A DNA stretch of 64,000 bases from Aldehydirespirator sp965219165 (GTDB lineage: Bacteria; Actinomycetota; Acidimicrobiia; Acidimicrobiales; Aldehydirespiratoraceae), in assembly GCA_965219165.1 (NCBI GenBank), contig CBDCMW010000002.1:992001-1056000 (forward strand). The letters are read 5' to 3'. The notes beneath the pieces are model-generated. The model worked only from the letters and a program-made list of their open reading frames with translations, did no database searches and had not been told where the DNA came from. Both the position numbers and the translations under genes were made by a program. This document shows positions 25,994 to 36,090 of the stretch, one piece after another; positions within the stretch are counted from its first letter, which is position 1, and the number at the start of each line of letters is the position of its first letter.

Positions 25994-26758
25994 ATGCGGA
26001 TGACCGTCTCGTATAACGGCTCCGATTTCCACGGATTCGCCCGCAACGAGGGGGTGCCCACGGTGGCAGGGACGCTGGCCGACGCCTTGATCAGCGTGCT
26101 GGGCCATCCCGTCGACCTTGAGTGCGCGGGACGGACCGACCGCGGAGTGCATGCCCGAGCTCAGGTGGTCTCCTTCGACGCTGATATGGAGCGGGCCGAT
26201 CCGGTTCGGCTGGTGCGGGCCCTCAACCGCATGTGCGGCCCGCACATCTCGGTGTCGAGGGCCAGCGTCGCGCCGGCTGACTTCGACGCCCGGCATTCGT
26301 GCACGGGCCGCGTCTACCGGTATCGGGTGCTCAACTCTGTAGTCCCCAATCCGCTGGCGGCCGGCCTGTGCTGGCATGTCGAGCATCCCTTGGACCTCCG
26401 TGCCATGCGGACCGCCGCGGACCGCCTGCTCGGAGACCACGACTTCAGCTCGTTCTGTCGCCGCAACGCCTCGCATCCCGACCAGTCGATGGTGCGTACC
26501 GTGCGGCGGGCTGTGTGGTGGCTCGAGGGTGACATCGCCGTGTTCGAGATCGAGGCCAGCTCGTTCTGCCACCAGATGGTGCGCTCTCTGGTGGCCCTGC
26601 TGGTGTCGGTGGGCCTGGGCCGGCACAAACCCTCCGACGTCGGCACGATCATCGCGGCCGGCGACCGCAGCGCCGCGCCTTCTCCGGCGCCCCCTCACGG
26701 CCTGGTGCTCTGGGCCGCCCTCTACGACCGGACCGTAGAGGCGCCCGAGTTCTCCTAA
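25994..26758 (+). CDS. truA: tRNA pseudouridine synthase A
   Basis: Makes pseudouridine at positions 38-40 of tRNA anticodon arms. It is about 254 residues with YNGSDFHGFARN, the catalytic-Asp motif CAGRTDRGVHARAQV, and the later SFCRRNAS and CHQMVRSLVALLVSVG. Two close ATGs (25994 and 26000) are possible, as is a TTG at 25958. I chose the first ATG because the family N-terminus begins just before MTVSYNG. It lies between rplQ and rplM as in other actinobacteria. Confidence 0.95.
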   Translation: MRMTVSYNGSDFHGFARNEGVPTVAGTLADALISVLGHPVDLECAGRTDRGVHARAQVVSFDADMERADPVRLVRALNRMCGPHISVSRASVAPADFDARHSCTGRVYRYRVLNSVVPNPLAAGLCWHVEHPLDLRAMRTAADRLLGDHDFSSFCRRNASHPDQSMVRTVRRAVWWLEGDIAVFEIEASSFCHQMVRSLVALLVSVGLGRHKPSDVGTIIAAGDRSAAPSPAPPHGLVLWAALYDRTVEAPEFS

Positions 26759-26905
26759 GAACGTGCGCGGATAGGTGGTGAGCGCTCGCGGTGATGAGTT
26801 GTGTTTCCCGCTCTTGTTCGCTGCGCTCACGGGCCGCTCGGGCCACGGCCTCGCTCACCGCCTGCTGATTTCGTACATGAACTGCTGCCTATCCGCTCGG
26901 CCTCT
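26758..26905 (+). repeat. Dispersed 147 bp element, copy C (complete, left end degenerate)
   Basis: It begins at the last base of the truA stop, with a left end matching 13 of 18 bases (GCGGATAGG intact). It has the conserved core from about 26810 and the right end CCTATCCGCTCGGCCTCT at 26888-26905. The length of 148 bp equals copy A within one base, which defines the element. Confidence 0.85.
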
Positions 26906-27024
26906 AAGGGGCAGCGCGGGATTGTGGTTTGCCGGGCTCGGCCCTAGCCTGAGGAGCCGGTCTGTGCGAGGGCCCGGACTGATGGCGCGGGCCCCAGCCG
27001 AACGACGAACCGACGGGAACGAAT

Positions 27025-27477
<453 letters not shown>

Positions 27478-27518
27478 TGGGGACATCTACGTGATGGAAA
27501 GATCGAGGTGATCTGACG

Positions 27519-27911
27519 ATGAGTCCTCCACTCGTGCAAGCAACCGGACGCCGCAAGCGGTCCGTGGCCCGCGTCCGCCTCCGGACCGGAGCCGGGACGA
27601 TCACTGTCAACGGCCGCACCGTCGCGGACTACTTCCCGTCGCGGACCCACCAGATGCAGATACTCGAACCGTTGACGGCCACCGCCACCGAGGGCCGCTA
27701 CGACGTGGACGCCACCATCCACGGCGGCGGGTCCAGCGGTCAGGCTGGCGCGCTGTGCCTGGGAATCTCCAGAGGACTTGTCGAGGTGGAGCCCGAATTG
27801 CGGGACACGCTCAAGAAGGGCGGATACCTGACCCGCGACCCGCGCAAGAAGGAATCGAAGAAGTACGGCCTCAAGAAGGCTCGCAAGGCACCCCAGTACA
27901 GCAAGCGCTAA
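27519..27911 (+). CDS. rpsI: 30S ribosomal protein S9
   Basis: 130 residues whose C-terminal tail reaches P-site tRNA: QATGRRKRSVARVRLRTGAG, GGGSSGQAGALCLGISRGLV, and the ending KKARKAPQYSKR. The stop TAA merges into a fragment of the dispersed element. Confidence 0.97.
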   Translation: MSPPLVQATGRRKRSVARVRLRTGAGTITVNGRTVADYFPSRTHQMQILEPLTATATEGRYDVDATIHGGGSSGQAGALCLGISRGLVEVEPELRDTLKKGGYLTRDPRKKESKKYGLKKARKAPQYSKR

Positions 27912-27938
27912 GAGGCCGAGCGGGCAGGCCGCGGCCGG
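27911..27938 (-). repeat. Fragment of the dispersed element (copy F)
   Basis: AGAGGCCGAGCGGGCAGGCC and a few following bases match the reverse complement of the right end of copy D. Only about 28 bp remain, between rpsI and glmM. Confidence 0.65.
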
Positions 27939-27952
27939 CAACCCGTGACGGC

Positions 27953-29389
27953 ATGACCTTGTCGTTCGGTACCGACGGGGTGCGCGGCGATGCCCGCAGC
28001 GAGCTGACTCCAGAGTTCGTCGCCGCGTTGGGACGGGCCGCCGCCGAGGTGTTGGGCGCAGACCGGTTGGCGGTGGGGCGGGATCCCAGGATCTCGGGTC
28101 CAGCTCTCGTCGAGGCCCTGTGCCGGGGCGTGCGGCGCGCCGGAGGCGCACCCGTCGACCTGGGCGTGGCCCCCACACCAGCAGTGGCCCGCTGGTGCGA
28201 GGACGAGCACGTCGCGGGGGCGGTGGTGTCGGCGTCGCACAACCCTTGGCACGACAACGGGGTGAAGCTGTTCGCGCCCGGAGGCCGCAAGCTGAGCGAT
28301 GAGGCCCAGCACGAGATAGAGCGGCGCCTCGGCGAGCTGCTCGACGGCTTTCATTGCGCGGCTGCGGCGGGCGCCGGAGAAGACCTCGACCCGGCCGAGC
28401 TCCGAAGCGCCCCGCCCGGCGATGGTGCAGGGCCCGTACACGACGCGGGGGTGCTTGGGCGGGTTGGTACACCAGACGACGCCGCGGCGGACCTGGCCCG
28501 CCGCCGCCACATCCGGGCCGTGGCCGCGAGCCTCGAGGGACGCGACTTGGCGGGGCTGCGCATTGTGGTCGACGCGGCCAATGGAGCTGCCTACCGTTCC
28601 GCTCCCGAGTGCCTGCGCAGCCTGGGCGCCGGGGTGGAGACGATTCACGCCGCGCCTGACGGCTACAACATCAACGATGGTTGCGGATCGCTGAATCCTG
28701 AGAGCCTGCAGGCCGCGGTGGTTTCGTCCGGCGCTGACGCTGGCCTCGCCTTCGACGGAGACGCCGACCGGGTGCTGGCCGTCGATGGCATCGGCACACT
28801 CGTCGACGGGGACCAGATCCTCGCCGTGTGCGCCATCGACCGCTTTCAGCGAAAGCAGCTCACTGGGGACGCGGTGGTGGTCACCGTCATGGCCAACCTC
28901 GGTCTTCGCCAGGCTATGGCCGGGCGCGGCATCGGTGTGGTCGAGACCCCGGTGGGCGACCGCCACGTGCTCGGCGCGCTGGAGGAGCGAGGCCTGGTGC
29001 TGGGCGGCGAGCAGTCGGGCCATCTGATCTACCGCGACCTGGCGACGACCGGCGACGGGCTGCTCACCGCGGTGCATCTGCTGGATGCGGTGAAGCGCTC
29101 CGGAAGCAGCCTGCGCGATCTCGCCGCTGAGTCGATGACCCGGCTGCCGCAGGTGCTCGTAGGCGTGCCCATGCCCGCCTCGGCGCGACCCGTTGACCTC
29201 GACGCGGCCCTCGGTGCGATCGCGGCTGCGGCTGCGGCCCGCCTCGGGGACTCCGGTCGGGTGCTTGTGCGCCCGTCGGGCACCGAGCCGCTAGTCCGCG
29301 TGATGGTGGAGGCCACTGACCTCGAGACGGCCCAAGCCGAGGCCGATCAGCTCTCAGCCAACGTCGCGGAGGCGTTGTCGTGCCGGTAG
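27953..29389 (+). CDS. glmM: Phosphoglucosamine mutase
   Basis: Converts glucosamine-6-phosphate to glucosamine-1-phosphate for UDP-GlcNAc synthesis. It is 478 residues, slightly long: FGTDGVRGDARSELTPEFVA, the phosphoserine loop AVVSASHNPWHDNG, the metal loop AFDGDADRVLAVDG, and the phosphate-binding RPSGTEPLVRVMVEA. An Ala/Arg-rich insert of about 40 residues near 140-190 is extra to the usual core. The ATG at 27953 is preferred over an upstream in-frame extension that runs through rpsI. It is paired with the glmS-like gene downstream. Confidence 0.96.
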   Translation: MTLSFGTDGVRGDARSELTPEFVAALGRAAAEVLGADRLAVGRDPRISGPALVEALCRGVRRAGGAPVDLGVAPTPAVARWCEDEHVAGAVVSASHNPWHDNGVKLFAPGGRKLSDEAQHEIERRLGELLDGFHCAAAAGAGEDLDPAELRSAPPGDGAGPVHDAGVLGRVGTPDDAAADLARRRHIRAVAASLEGRDLAGLRIVVDAANGAAYRSAPECLRSLGAGVETIHAAPDGYNINDGCGSLNPESLQAAVVSSGADAGLAFDGDADRVLAVDGIGTLVDGDQILAVCAIDRFQRKQLTGDAVVVTVMANLGLRQAMAGRGIGVVETPVGDRHVLGALEERGLVLGGEQSGHLIYRDLATTGDGLLTAVHLLDAVKRSGSSLRDLAAESMTRLPQVLVGVPMPASARPVDLDAALGAIAAAAAARLGDSGRVLVRPSGTEPLVRVMVEATDLETAQAEADQLSANVAEALSCR

Positions 29390-29536
29390 TGCCGACCGTC
29401 CCCCATCGGGGCGAGAGCGGGTGCCGTCCTTCTGCCTCGCGAGCGTCCAACGGTCTGGCGGGCCGAACTTCTGTCAGTTTTCCACCATATGGGTGCAAGA
29501 GCCGCCTGAAGTTCGTTACCGGGGCGCGGGCCTGAC

Positions 29537-32500
29537 ATGTGCGGGATCATCGCCATCGTGCGTCGCCCCGCGACGCGGCCGGTCCCCGACGCCGTCGACG
29601 TAACCGGCATGGTCGAGGCAGCCGCGGCCGCACTCGCTGACGCCGCTGCGGGGGATCTGGAGGGCCTGGCCCCGCAGCTGGGGGCCGCCGCCGATCACCT
29701 GCAGGAGGCCAATGGCCTGCTTCGAGGGGTGCCCGGGCTCCGTCTCATGCTGGAGTCACCGGTGACGGTCGACGCTCTCAAGAGCCTCATCGAGGCCGCT
29801 ACGACGTTGGTGGCGACCATCGAGGCTCGGCTCGACGCCGACACATCGCTCGACCCGGCCGAACTGGAGCACCTCAACGAGCAGCTGGTGCGGGTGCGCG
29901 ACGGCCTGTGGGCTGTCGGGCGGGATCGGCTGCGGGCCGGACGGGCCGTCTCGGACCTGCTCGCGGGGGTCGGGCTGAGTGCCCGATCGGCATCGCCTGC
30001 CGCGGTCGAGGCGTACCTGTCGGTCCATCAGGCGCTCTCCGCACTGGACCGGCTCGAGGTCCGCGGCCGTGACTCGGCCGGGCTGCACCTGCTGATCAGT
30101 GGCCACAGGCTCGACCTCGGCGACCGGGCCGTCGCCGACGCCCTCAAGCGCCGGGGCGGTGACGAGTCGTTCGGCTCGGGTTCGGTGCGTCTCGTCGACG
30201 GTGTGCTCAGCATCGTCCACAAGACCGCGGCTGAGATAGGCGAGCTGGGCGACAACACCGCAGCACTCCGAGCCGCCGTCGCCTGCGACGAGCTTCTGGC
30301 TGCGGCTCTGGCCTCCGACGAGGCCCGCGTGCTCGTGTTGGGCCACACCCGCTGGGCCTCGGTCGGCATCATCTCCGAGGCGAACGCCCATCCGCTCAAC
30401 AGCGAGCTGATCGGCGAGCACGCCCCGTATGTGGTCGGGGCCACGAACGGAGACGTCGACAACTACGCCGAGCTGCTCGACGCGGCCGGCGCGCGGGTGC
30501 CGCCCGCGGTCACCACCGACTCCAAGACGGTCCCCGTCCTGATGGGCCGCGGCATGGCCCAGGGTCTGACCTCCGGCGAAGCGTTTCGGCGCACGGTCGC
30601 GGAGTGCGAGGGCTCGGTGGCCGTGGCCGTCAGCACGGCAAGCTCGCCTGACCGTCTGCAGTTAGCGCTGCGGGGCAGTGGCCAGGCCCTGTACGTCGGG
30701 TTGGCAGACGACGCGTTCATCGTGGCCAGCGAGCCCTATGGCGTGGTGGAGGAGACGTCTCGCTATCTGCGCATGGACGGCGAGTCTGTGGGCAATATCG
30801 ACAATCCCAGCGCCAGCCGGGGCCAGATCATCGAACTCGACGCAGGCCGGGCCGGCCTGATCGAGGGCGTGGCCCGGCATTCCTACGACGGCACCAGCCA
30901 GCCGGTGGCGTCTGAGGAGATCGCGGTTGCGTCCATAACCACCCGCGACATCGACCGCGGCGAGCACAGCCACTACCTCATCAAGGAGATCAGCGAGGCG
31001 CCGGCGTCGTTCCACAAGACGCTGCGGGGCAGGATCATCGATGCTCCCGGCGGTCTCGGCCTGGCGATCGGCTCGGAGGCGCTGCCCGATGACCTCCGAT
31101 CGCGTCTGCGGGATGGGTCGGTGTCCAAGGTGCTCGCCATCGGCCAGGGCACCGCCGAGGTTGCGGGGGAGAGCTTCGCGCTGTGCGTGCGGACCCTGCT
31201 GGCCGACGCTGGGTGTGACGGCGCGCTAGACGTGGCGGCGCTTCACGCGACGGAGCTGTCGGCCTTCCATTTGCGGGCCGACATGTCCGACACGCTGGTG
31301 GTGGCGATCTCACAGTCAGGCACCACCACCGACACCAACCGCACCGTTGAGCTGGTGCGGGCCAGAGGCGGGTCGGTGGTGGCCGTCGTCAACCGCCGCA
31401 ACAGCGACCTCGTCGACCGGGCCGACGGCGTGCTCTACACCTCCGACGGCCGCGACGTGGAGATGAGCGTGGCCTCCACCAAGGCCTTCTACTCCCAGGT
31501 GGCAGCCGGTTGCCTGCTGGCCGCGGCCGTCACCGCCGAAGTGGCCGGCGATCGGGGGGCAGCCTCGCGGCGCAGCCTCCTCGAGGCGCTTCGGGCCATG
31601 CCGTCAGTGCTGGAGACGGTCTTGGGGCGGCGCGCCGCCATAGGCGAAGCGGCCCGGAGTCTGGCCCTGAGCCGGCGCCACTGGGCGGTGGTGGGCAATG
31701 GGCCCAACCAGGTGGCGGCCCGCGAGGTGCGCATCAAGCTGTCGGAACTGTGCTACATGTCGATCTCCAGCGACATCACCGAGGACAAGAAGCACATCGA
31801 CCTGTCGGCTGAACCGTTGGTGCTGGTGTGCGCAGCGGGACTCTCGGGATCGGTGGCCGACGATGTGGCCAAGGAGGTGGCTATCTTCGGCGCCCATCGG
31901 GCCGCTGCGGTGGTGGTGGCCGACGACGGCGACGCCCGCTTCGACGGTGCGTCCGCCGTGCTGGGGGTGCCCGCGGTCGATCCGCGCCTCGCCTTCCTGC
32001 CCGCGACGATGGTGGGCCACCTCTTCGGCTACGAGGCAGCCCTGGCCATCGACGCCGGAGCTCGGCCCCTGCGGGAGGCCCGATCCGCAATCGAAGTGGC
32101 CGCGGCCCGCTCCGACACCACCGCGGACGAGGTTCTGCGCCTGGCTCTTCCGACGGTGGAGCGCAGCGCGGCTGCGTTCTCGGCCGGCCTGCGCCGTGGC
32201 CACTACGACGGCCACCTGGAGGCTTCCACCGCGGTGCGCATCACCACGCTTCTGCGCTACGCGGTGGGGCTGGTGCCGCTCGACGGCTACGAGCTGGAGC
32301 TGGGCCGGGTCGGCACCCCTGAGGCGGTGGTCGACGACCTTGAGGCCGCGCTAGGCGTCGGGATCGACGAGCTGACCCGCCCGATCGACGCGATCCGCCA
32401 TCAGGCCAAGACCGTGACGGTCGGCATCTCCCGCTCGGACCAGACCCTGCTGGAGGCGCCTCTCACGCAGGCCGTGCTAGCCGCGGGCGCGCCCAGGGAT

Positions 32501-32992
32501 CGCCTGTCCTACTCGACGCTTCGCGCTCTGGCCGATCTCGGCCCTGCGGTGGCCGAGGTGCTGGGCCATACCCGCTACCGGCTGGACGGGCTGGACGCCA
32601 TCGCGGTGGTGGACCAGGGCGGAATAGCGGCCGGCATCGTGTCGCGCACCGCGGCGGCGCCCGCGCTCACCGGCAGCAAGCGCCGGGTGGCGGTCGAGCG
32701 CCGGGTGCTGGCGGCCCGCGGCCGCCACGACGACCGTACGGTCGTGTTCGTTCCCGAGGTGGCGGCGGGCACCACGATCGGCATCACCCTGCTGCATGTC
32801 CGCTTCGCGTCATCGTTGCCCGTCGCCGCGGCCCGAGGTGTGCTCCACGGTTATCGCAACCGCTACTCGGAGCTGCGAGACGCCGTCACAGAGACCGAGC
32901 CCGCCTTCGACGAGGAGCCCCTAGGTCGGATCTCCCCGGTGGACCTGCTCACCGCTCCCGTCAACGAGCTGGCCGACCACTGGCGCTCCTAG
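29537..32992 (+). CDS. glmS: Oversized GlmS-like glucosamine-6-phosphate synthase
   Basis: Predicted to make glucosamine-6-phosphate from fructose-6-phosphate and glutamine. It has Cys2 as nucleophile (MCGIIAIV), then about 150 extra residues, mostly helical, inserted before RGRDSAG (176-182). HTRWAS (270), TNGDVDNY (303) and TDSK (327) complete the glutaminase. SIS domain 1 has ISQSGTTTDTN (591) and MSVASTKAFYSQ (643). SIS domain 2 keeps the catalytic Glu, Lys, Glu and His (REVRIKLSELCYM, KKHID). The usual C-terminus aligns with RHQAKTVTVG (955-963), after which about 185 further residues follow. Total 1151 against about 610 normally. It lies directly after glmM, which supports the role. Confidence 0.85.
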   Translation: MCGIIAIVRRPATRPVPDAVDVTGMVEAAAAALADAAAGDLEGLAPQLGAAADHLQEANGLLRGVPGLRLMLESPVTVDALKSLIEAATTLVATIEARLDADTSLDPAELEHLNEQLVRVRDGLWAVGRDRLRAGRAVSDLLAGVGLSARSASPAAVEAYLSVHQALSALDRLEVRGRDSAGLHLLISGHRLDLGDRAVADALKRRGGDESFGSGSVRLVDGVLSIVHKTAAEIGELGDNTAALRAAVACDELLAAALASDEARVLVLGHTRWASVGIISEANAHPLNSELIGEHAPYVVGATNGDVDNYAELLDAAGARVPPAVTTDSKTVPVLMGRGMAQGLTSGEAFRRTVAECEGSVAVAVSTASSPDRLQLALRGSGQALYVGLADDAFIVASEPYGVVEETSRYLRMDGESVGNIDNPSASRGQIIELDAGRAGLIEGVARHSYDGTSQPVASEEIAVASITTRDIDRGEHSHYLIKEISEAPASFHKTLRGRIIDAPGGLGLAIGSEALPDDLRSRLRDGSVSKVLAIGQGTAEVAGESFALCVRTLLADAGCDGALDVAALHATELSAFHLRADMSDTLVVAISQSGTTTDTNRTVELVRARGGSVVAVVNRRNSDLVDRADGVLYTSDGRDVEMSVASTKAFYSQVAAGCLLAAAVTAEVAGDRGAASRRSLLEALRAMPSVLETVLGRRAAIGEAARSLALSRRHWAVVGNGPNQVAAREVRIKLSELCYMSISSDITEDKKHIDLSAEPLVLVCAAGLSGSVADDVAKEVAIFGAHRAAAVVVADDGDARFDGASAVLGVPAVDPRLAFLPATMVGHLFGYEAALAIDAGARPLREARSAIEVAAARSDTTADEVLRLALPTVERSAAAFSAGLRRGHYDGHLEASTAVRITTLLRYAVGLVPLDGYELELGRVGTPEAVVDDLEAALGVGIDELTRPIDAIRHQAKTVTVGISRSDQTLLEAPLTQAVLAAGAPRDRLSYSTLRALADLGPAVAEVLGHTRYRLDGLDAIAVVDQGGIAAGIVSRTAAAPALTGSKRRVAVERRVLAARGRHDDRTVVFVPEVAAGTTIGITLLHVRFASSLPVAAARGVLHGYRNRYSELRDAVTETEPAFDEEPLGRISPVDLLTAPVNELADHWRS

Positions 32993-33069
32993 CCGGCTCT
33001 CATCGCGCTTTCTTGGCGCTGTTGCCGATTCTCGCGATGAGCCGGCGCGATGGGCTCCCGGTGGCTGGG

Positions 33070-33085
33070 TATCGTTGCGGGGGTG
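33070..33085 (+). promoter_or_regulatory. Leaderless-type -10 box at acpS
   Basis: TATCGT at 33070-33075 ends 7 bases before the GTG start at 33083, so transcription would begin at or next to the start codon. Confidence 0.5.
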
Positions 33086-33490
33086 ACCGAGGGCGTCAGC
33101 GACCTCTCCGATGTAGGGGTGGTCGGGATCGGCACCGATCTGGTCGATGTCGACCGCTTCCGGACGGTGCTCCGGCGCCGACCCTCGGTGGCCGACCGGC
33201 TGTTCACCGCGGACGAGCGGATCTACGCCGAGCGGGCCGCTGATCCGGCCGCCCGCCTAGCGGCCAGGTTCGCGGCCAAAGAAGCTGTCCTCAAGGCCCT
33301 CGGCTACGGCCTCGGAGGGATGCGCATGGCCGACATCGAGGTGGTCCGGGCCGATGACGGCCGCCCGGAGCTTGTGCTCCACGGCGACGCCGAATCGCGA
33401 GCGGCCGGACACGGTGTCGGCCGCTGGCTCGTCTCACTGTCCCACACCGACCATCTCGCCCAGGCGACCGTGGTCGCGCTAGCTCGATGA
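33083..33490 (+). CDS. acpS: Holo-[acyl-carrier-protein] synthase
   Basis: Transfers 4'-phosphopantetheine from CoA to acyl carrier protein. It is 135 residues from the GTG at 33083. It has VVGIGTDLVDVDRFRTVL with the metal-binding Asp, RFAAKEAVLKALGYG, and SLSHTDHLAQATVVA. An ATG at 33050 would add 11 residues without family similarity. The stop overlaps the next gene's ATG. Confidence 0.94.
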   Translation: MTEGVSDLSDVGVVGIGTDLVDVDRFRTVLRRRPSVADRLFTADERIYAERAADPAARLAARFAAKEAVLKALGYGLGGMRMADIEVVRADDGRPELVLHGDAESRAAGHGVGRWLVSLSHTDHLAQATVVALAR

Positions 33491-34836
33491 TTCCGGTGGT
33501 CGCGCCGGCTCGGATGGCCGAGATGGACGCGGCTGCCCCTGAGCCGACCGATGTGCTGATCGAGCGGGCAGGAGCGGCTGTGGCCCACGCCGCGGTGGAG
33601 GTGATGGGGGGACGGTACGGCCGCCGGGTCGCGGTGCTGGCCGGCCCCGGCAACAACGGTGCCGACGGGCGGGCCGCGGCCCGCCGGCTGCGGCGAGGAG
33701 GTGTGCGGGCTCGTGTGTTCTCCGCCACCGATGCTCCCGAGACCCTGCCATCTGCGGACCTCTACATCGACGCGGCCTTCGGCACCGGCCTGTCGAGGTT
33801 CTACACCCCGCCCGCCCGGGCGCGGACCGACCGGCCGGTGCTGGCCGTCGACATACCCAGCGGGCTCGACGGCCTGACCGGCGAAGTCCTGGGCGCGCCG
33901 GTGTGGACGGCACAGCGCACGGTCACGTTCGCGGCGCTCAAGCCGGGCCTGCTGTTCGGCGAGGGGCCGGCCGCCTGCGGCGATACGGCCGTGGCCGACA
34001 TCGGCCTCGCAATAGGCGGCGACGATGTCGACGCCTGCGCCCTGTTCACCGACGGTGACGTGGAGGCGCTGCCGTCGGGCACGGGCGCTACCCACAAGTG
34101 GCTTGCGGCCGCACTGGTGGTGGCGGGCTCACCCGGGATGGGCGGTGCCGCATCCCTGGCCTGCGAGGCCGCGCTGCGCAGCGGGGCCCGCATGGTCCAT
34201 CTCAGCGCGCCCGCCGAGGCGGGCATGGCTTCGCCCATCGAGGTGGTGCGATCCGAACCGCCGCTGGCATCCGATGCCAGCCGATTCAGGGCATGCGCGG
34301 CCGGTCCGGGGCTTGGCACCGATCGGCAGGCTGCGGAGCGTCTCGCCGAAGCGCTCTCGCTCGGCTTGCCCGCGGTGATCGACGCCGACGGCCTGCGCCT
34401 GCTGTGCGACCCTGCGGTAGCGGCGATCATGGACCAGCGCCGCAGCGATGCGGTCCCGGCCGTGCTCACCCCCCATGACGCTGAGCTGGAGGCACTGGTG
34501 GGGGTGCGGCCCGGCCCGGACCGCATCGCCGCGGCCAGAGCCGCCGCGGCCCAGCTCGGTGCCGTTGTGCTGCTCAAGGGGGGCCCCACCGTGGTGGCCG
34601 ACGCGCACGGACGAGTCAGGATCGTCTCCAGCGGCAACGCCCGTCTGGCCACGGCCGGCACCGGCGACGTCCTCACGGGGATGATCGCGGGCCGCTTGGC
34701 TGCCTTCGGTCCCGAGCGCCTGGTTGACCGCGTGGCCGAGGCCGCGCACCTTCACGGAAGGGCCGCATCCTCCGTTGGAGGCGCGCGCCTGGTGGCCAGC
34801 GACCTTCTCGGCGCCCTGCGCGCGGTGACACCGTGA
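33487..34836 (+). CDS. nnr: Bifunctional NAD(P)H-hydrate epimerase / dehydratase
   Basis: Repairs hydrated NAD(P)H. It is 449 residues. The N-terminal YjeF epimerase domain (about 1-190) has VAVLAGPGNNGADGRAAAR and AVDIPSGLDGLTG. The C-terminal ribokinase-like ADP-dependent dehydratase (about 200-449) has GSPGMGGAASLACEAALRSG, VLTPHDAELEALVG, LKGGPTVVAD, and GTGDVLTGMIAG with the catalytic Asp. It overlaps acpS by 4 bp, a common pairing in actinobacteria. Confidence 0.95.
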   Translation: MIPVVAPARMAEMDAAAPEPTDVLIERAGAAVAHAAVEVMGGRYGRRVAVLAGPGNNGADGRAAARRLRRGGVRARVFSATDAPETLPSADLYIDAAFGTGLSRFYTPPARARTDRPVLAVDIPSGLDGLTGEVLGAPVWTAQRTVTFAALKPGLLFGEGPAACGDTAVADIGLAIGGDDVDACALFTDGDVEALPSGTGATHKWLAAALVVAGSPGMGGAASLACEAALRSGARMVHLSAPAEAGMASPIEVVRSEPPLASDASRFRACAAGPGLGTDRQAAERLAEALSLGLPAVIDADGLRLLCDPAVAAIMDQRRSDAVPAVLTPHDAELEALVGVRPGPDRIAAARAAAAQLGAVVLLKGGPTVVADAHGRVRIVSSGNARLATAGTGDVLTGMIAGRLAAFGPERLVDRVAEAAHLHGRAASSVGGARLVASDLLGALRAVTP

Positions 34837-34911
34837 GCGCGAATGGCCTACGTTGGCCTTGTCACGCCGTCACGGACCGTCAGCCTGGAACGGCCCACTC
34901 TGAGCGCCGCA

Positions 34912-34944
34912 CCGCTGTGAGCGCCGGCAACCCGCTGTGAGCGC
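34912..34944. repeat. 13 bp direct repeat at the alr start
   Basis: CCGCTGTGAGCGC occurs at 34912-34924 and 34932-34944. The second contains the alr GTG start (34937). The first offers an out-of-frame GTG 20 bp earlier. A weaker third version (CTCTGAGCGCCG) lies just upstream. Confidence 0.85.
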
Positions 34945-36082
34945 TGCCAGCCTGTCGGCGAGGATTGCGAGGGTCCGACCGGCTGCCATCGAGGCCAACG
35001 TCCGCCGTCTGACCGAGCGGGCTAGCGGTGCGGACCTGTGCGCGGTAGTCAAAGCCGACGGCTACGGCCACGGTGCGGCCACCGTGGCTCGAGGCGCTCT
35101 TGCGGGTGGCGCGTCCTGGCTGGCCGTGGCCACCGTTTCCGAAGCCTTGGAGGTGGCCGAGGCGGCCGAGAGCGCTGGCAGTGATGCGCCGGTGATCATC
35201 CTGTCGGAGGTCGCGCCCCGACTCGCGGCCACCGCCCCGGCCCAGTGCCCGGACCGGGTCCGGTTCACGGTGGCGTCGGTTGCGGGTATCGAGGCGCTAG
35301 CGGCCGCGGCGGGACCCGAACGCGCCGTCCATCTCAAGGTGGACACCGGAATGCACCGGATGGGCACCCCGCCCGAGGAACTGGCGGGTGTGACCGAGGC
35401 CCTCCGGGCGGCCGCATCCCCACTGCGGCTCGAGGGAGTGTGGACGCATCTCGCGGTCGCGGACGCCCCTCATGATCCCTTCACCGCCGCGCAGCTAGCC
35501 CGCTTCGATCAGGCTCTGGCCGCGCTGCGTCGAAGCGGCCTGCCCACCGGCGTTGTCCATGCCGCCAACTCGGCGGGGCTGCTGGCCCATCCCGACGCTC
35601 GGCGCGATCTGGTCCGGGCCGGCATCGCCATCTACGGCGTCCCGCCGTCGCCAGAGCTCGATGGCTTCGTCGCGCTCGAACCCGCGCTGGAGCTGGTGTC
35701 GCGCATCACCGCGGTGCGGACGGTGGCACCGGGTGAGAGCGTGTCGTACGGGCGGCATTGGTGGGCCGACGAACCCACCCGTGTGGCCACCGTTGCCATC
35801 GGCTACGCCGACGGCATCCGGCGCGACAGCGGCTCGGCCGGTGTCGAAGTGCTGGTACGGGGCCACCGGTGCGCGATCGTGGGCATGGTGACAATGGACC
35901 AGCTCATGGTCGCCCTCACCCCTGACATCGCGCCGGAGGCAACAGTAGGCGACGAGGTGGTGCTCATCGGCCGGCAGGGCGCCGAGGAGATCACCGCGAC
36001 CGAGGTGGCTGGGCGACTCGGGACCATCGCCTACGAGGTCTTGACGTCGATCTCCCCCCGAGTGCCCCGGGTCGTCGTGTAG
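34937..36082 (+). CDS. alr: Alanine racemase
   Basis: PLP enzyme making D-alanine for peptidoglycan. It is 381 residues from a GTG. It has the PLP lysine in CAVVKADGYGHGAATVARGA, KVDTGMHRMG, HAANSAGLL, and the second catalytic tyrosine region GYADGIRRDSGS. The usual position between nnr and the tsa genes is kept. The start sits in a short direct repeat. Confidence 0.96.
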   Translation: MSAASLSARIARVRPAAIEANVRRLTERASGADLCAVVKADGYGHGAATVARGALAGGASWLAVATVSEALEVAEAAESAGSDAPVIILSEVAPRLAATAPAQCPDRVRFTVASVAGIEALAAAAGPERAVHLKVDTGMHRMGTPPEELAGVTEALRAAASPLRLEGVWTHLAVADAPHDPFTAAQLARFDQALAALRRSGLPTGVVHAANSAGLLAHPDARRDLVRAGIAIYGVPPSPELDGFVALEPALELVSRITAVRTVAPGESVSYGRHWWADEPTRVATVAIGYADGIRRDSGSAGVEVLVRGHRCAIVGMVTMDQLMVALTPDIAPEATVGDEVVLIGRQGAEEITATEVAGRLGTIAYEVLTSISPRVPRVVV

Positions 36083-36090
36083 GTTCGCAC

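Noticed and set aside
29390..29536. Possible glmS ribozyme or riboswitch upstream of the glmS-like gene
   Set aside because: The conserved ribozyme core and pseudoknot are not visible, and the class is typical of Firmicutes.
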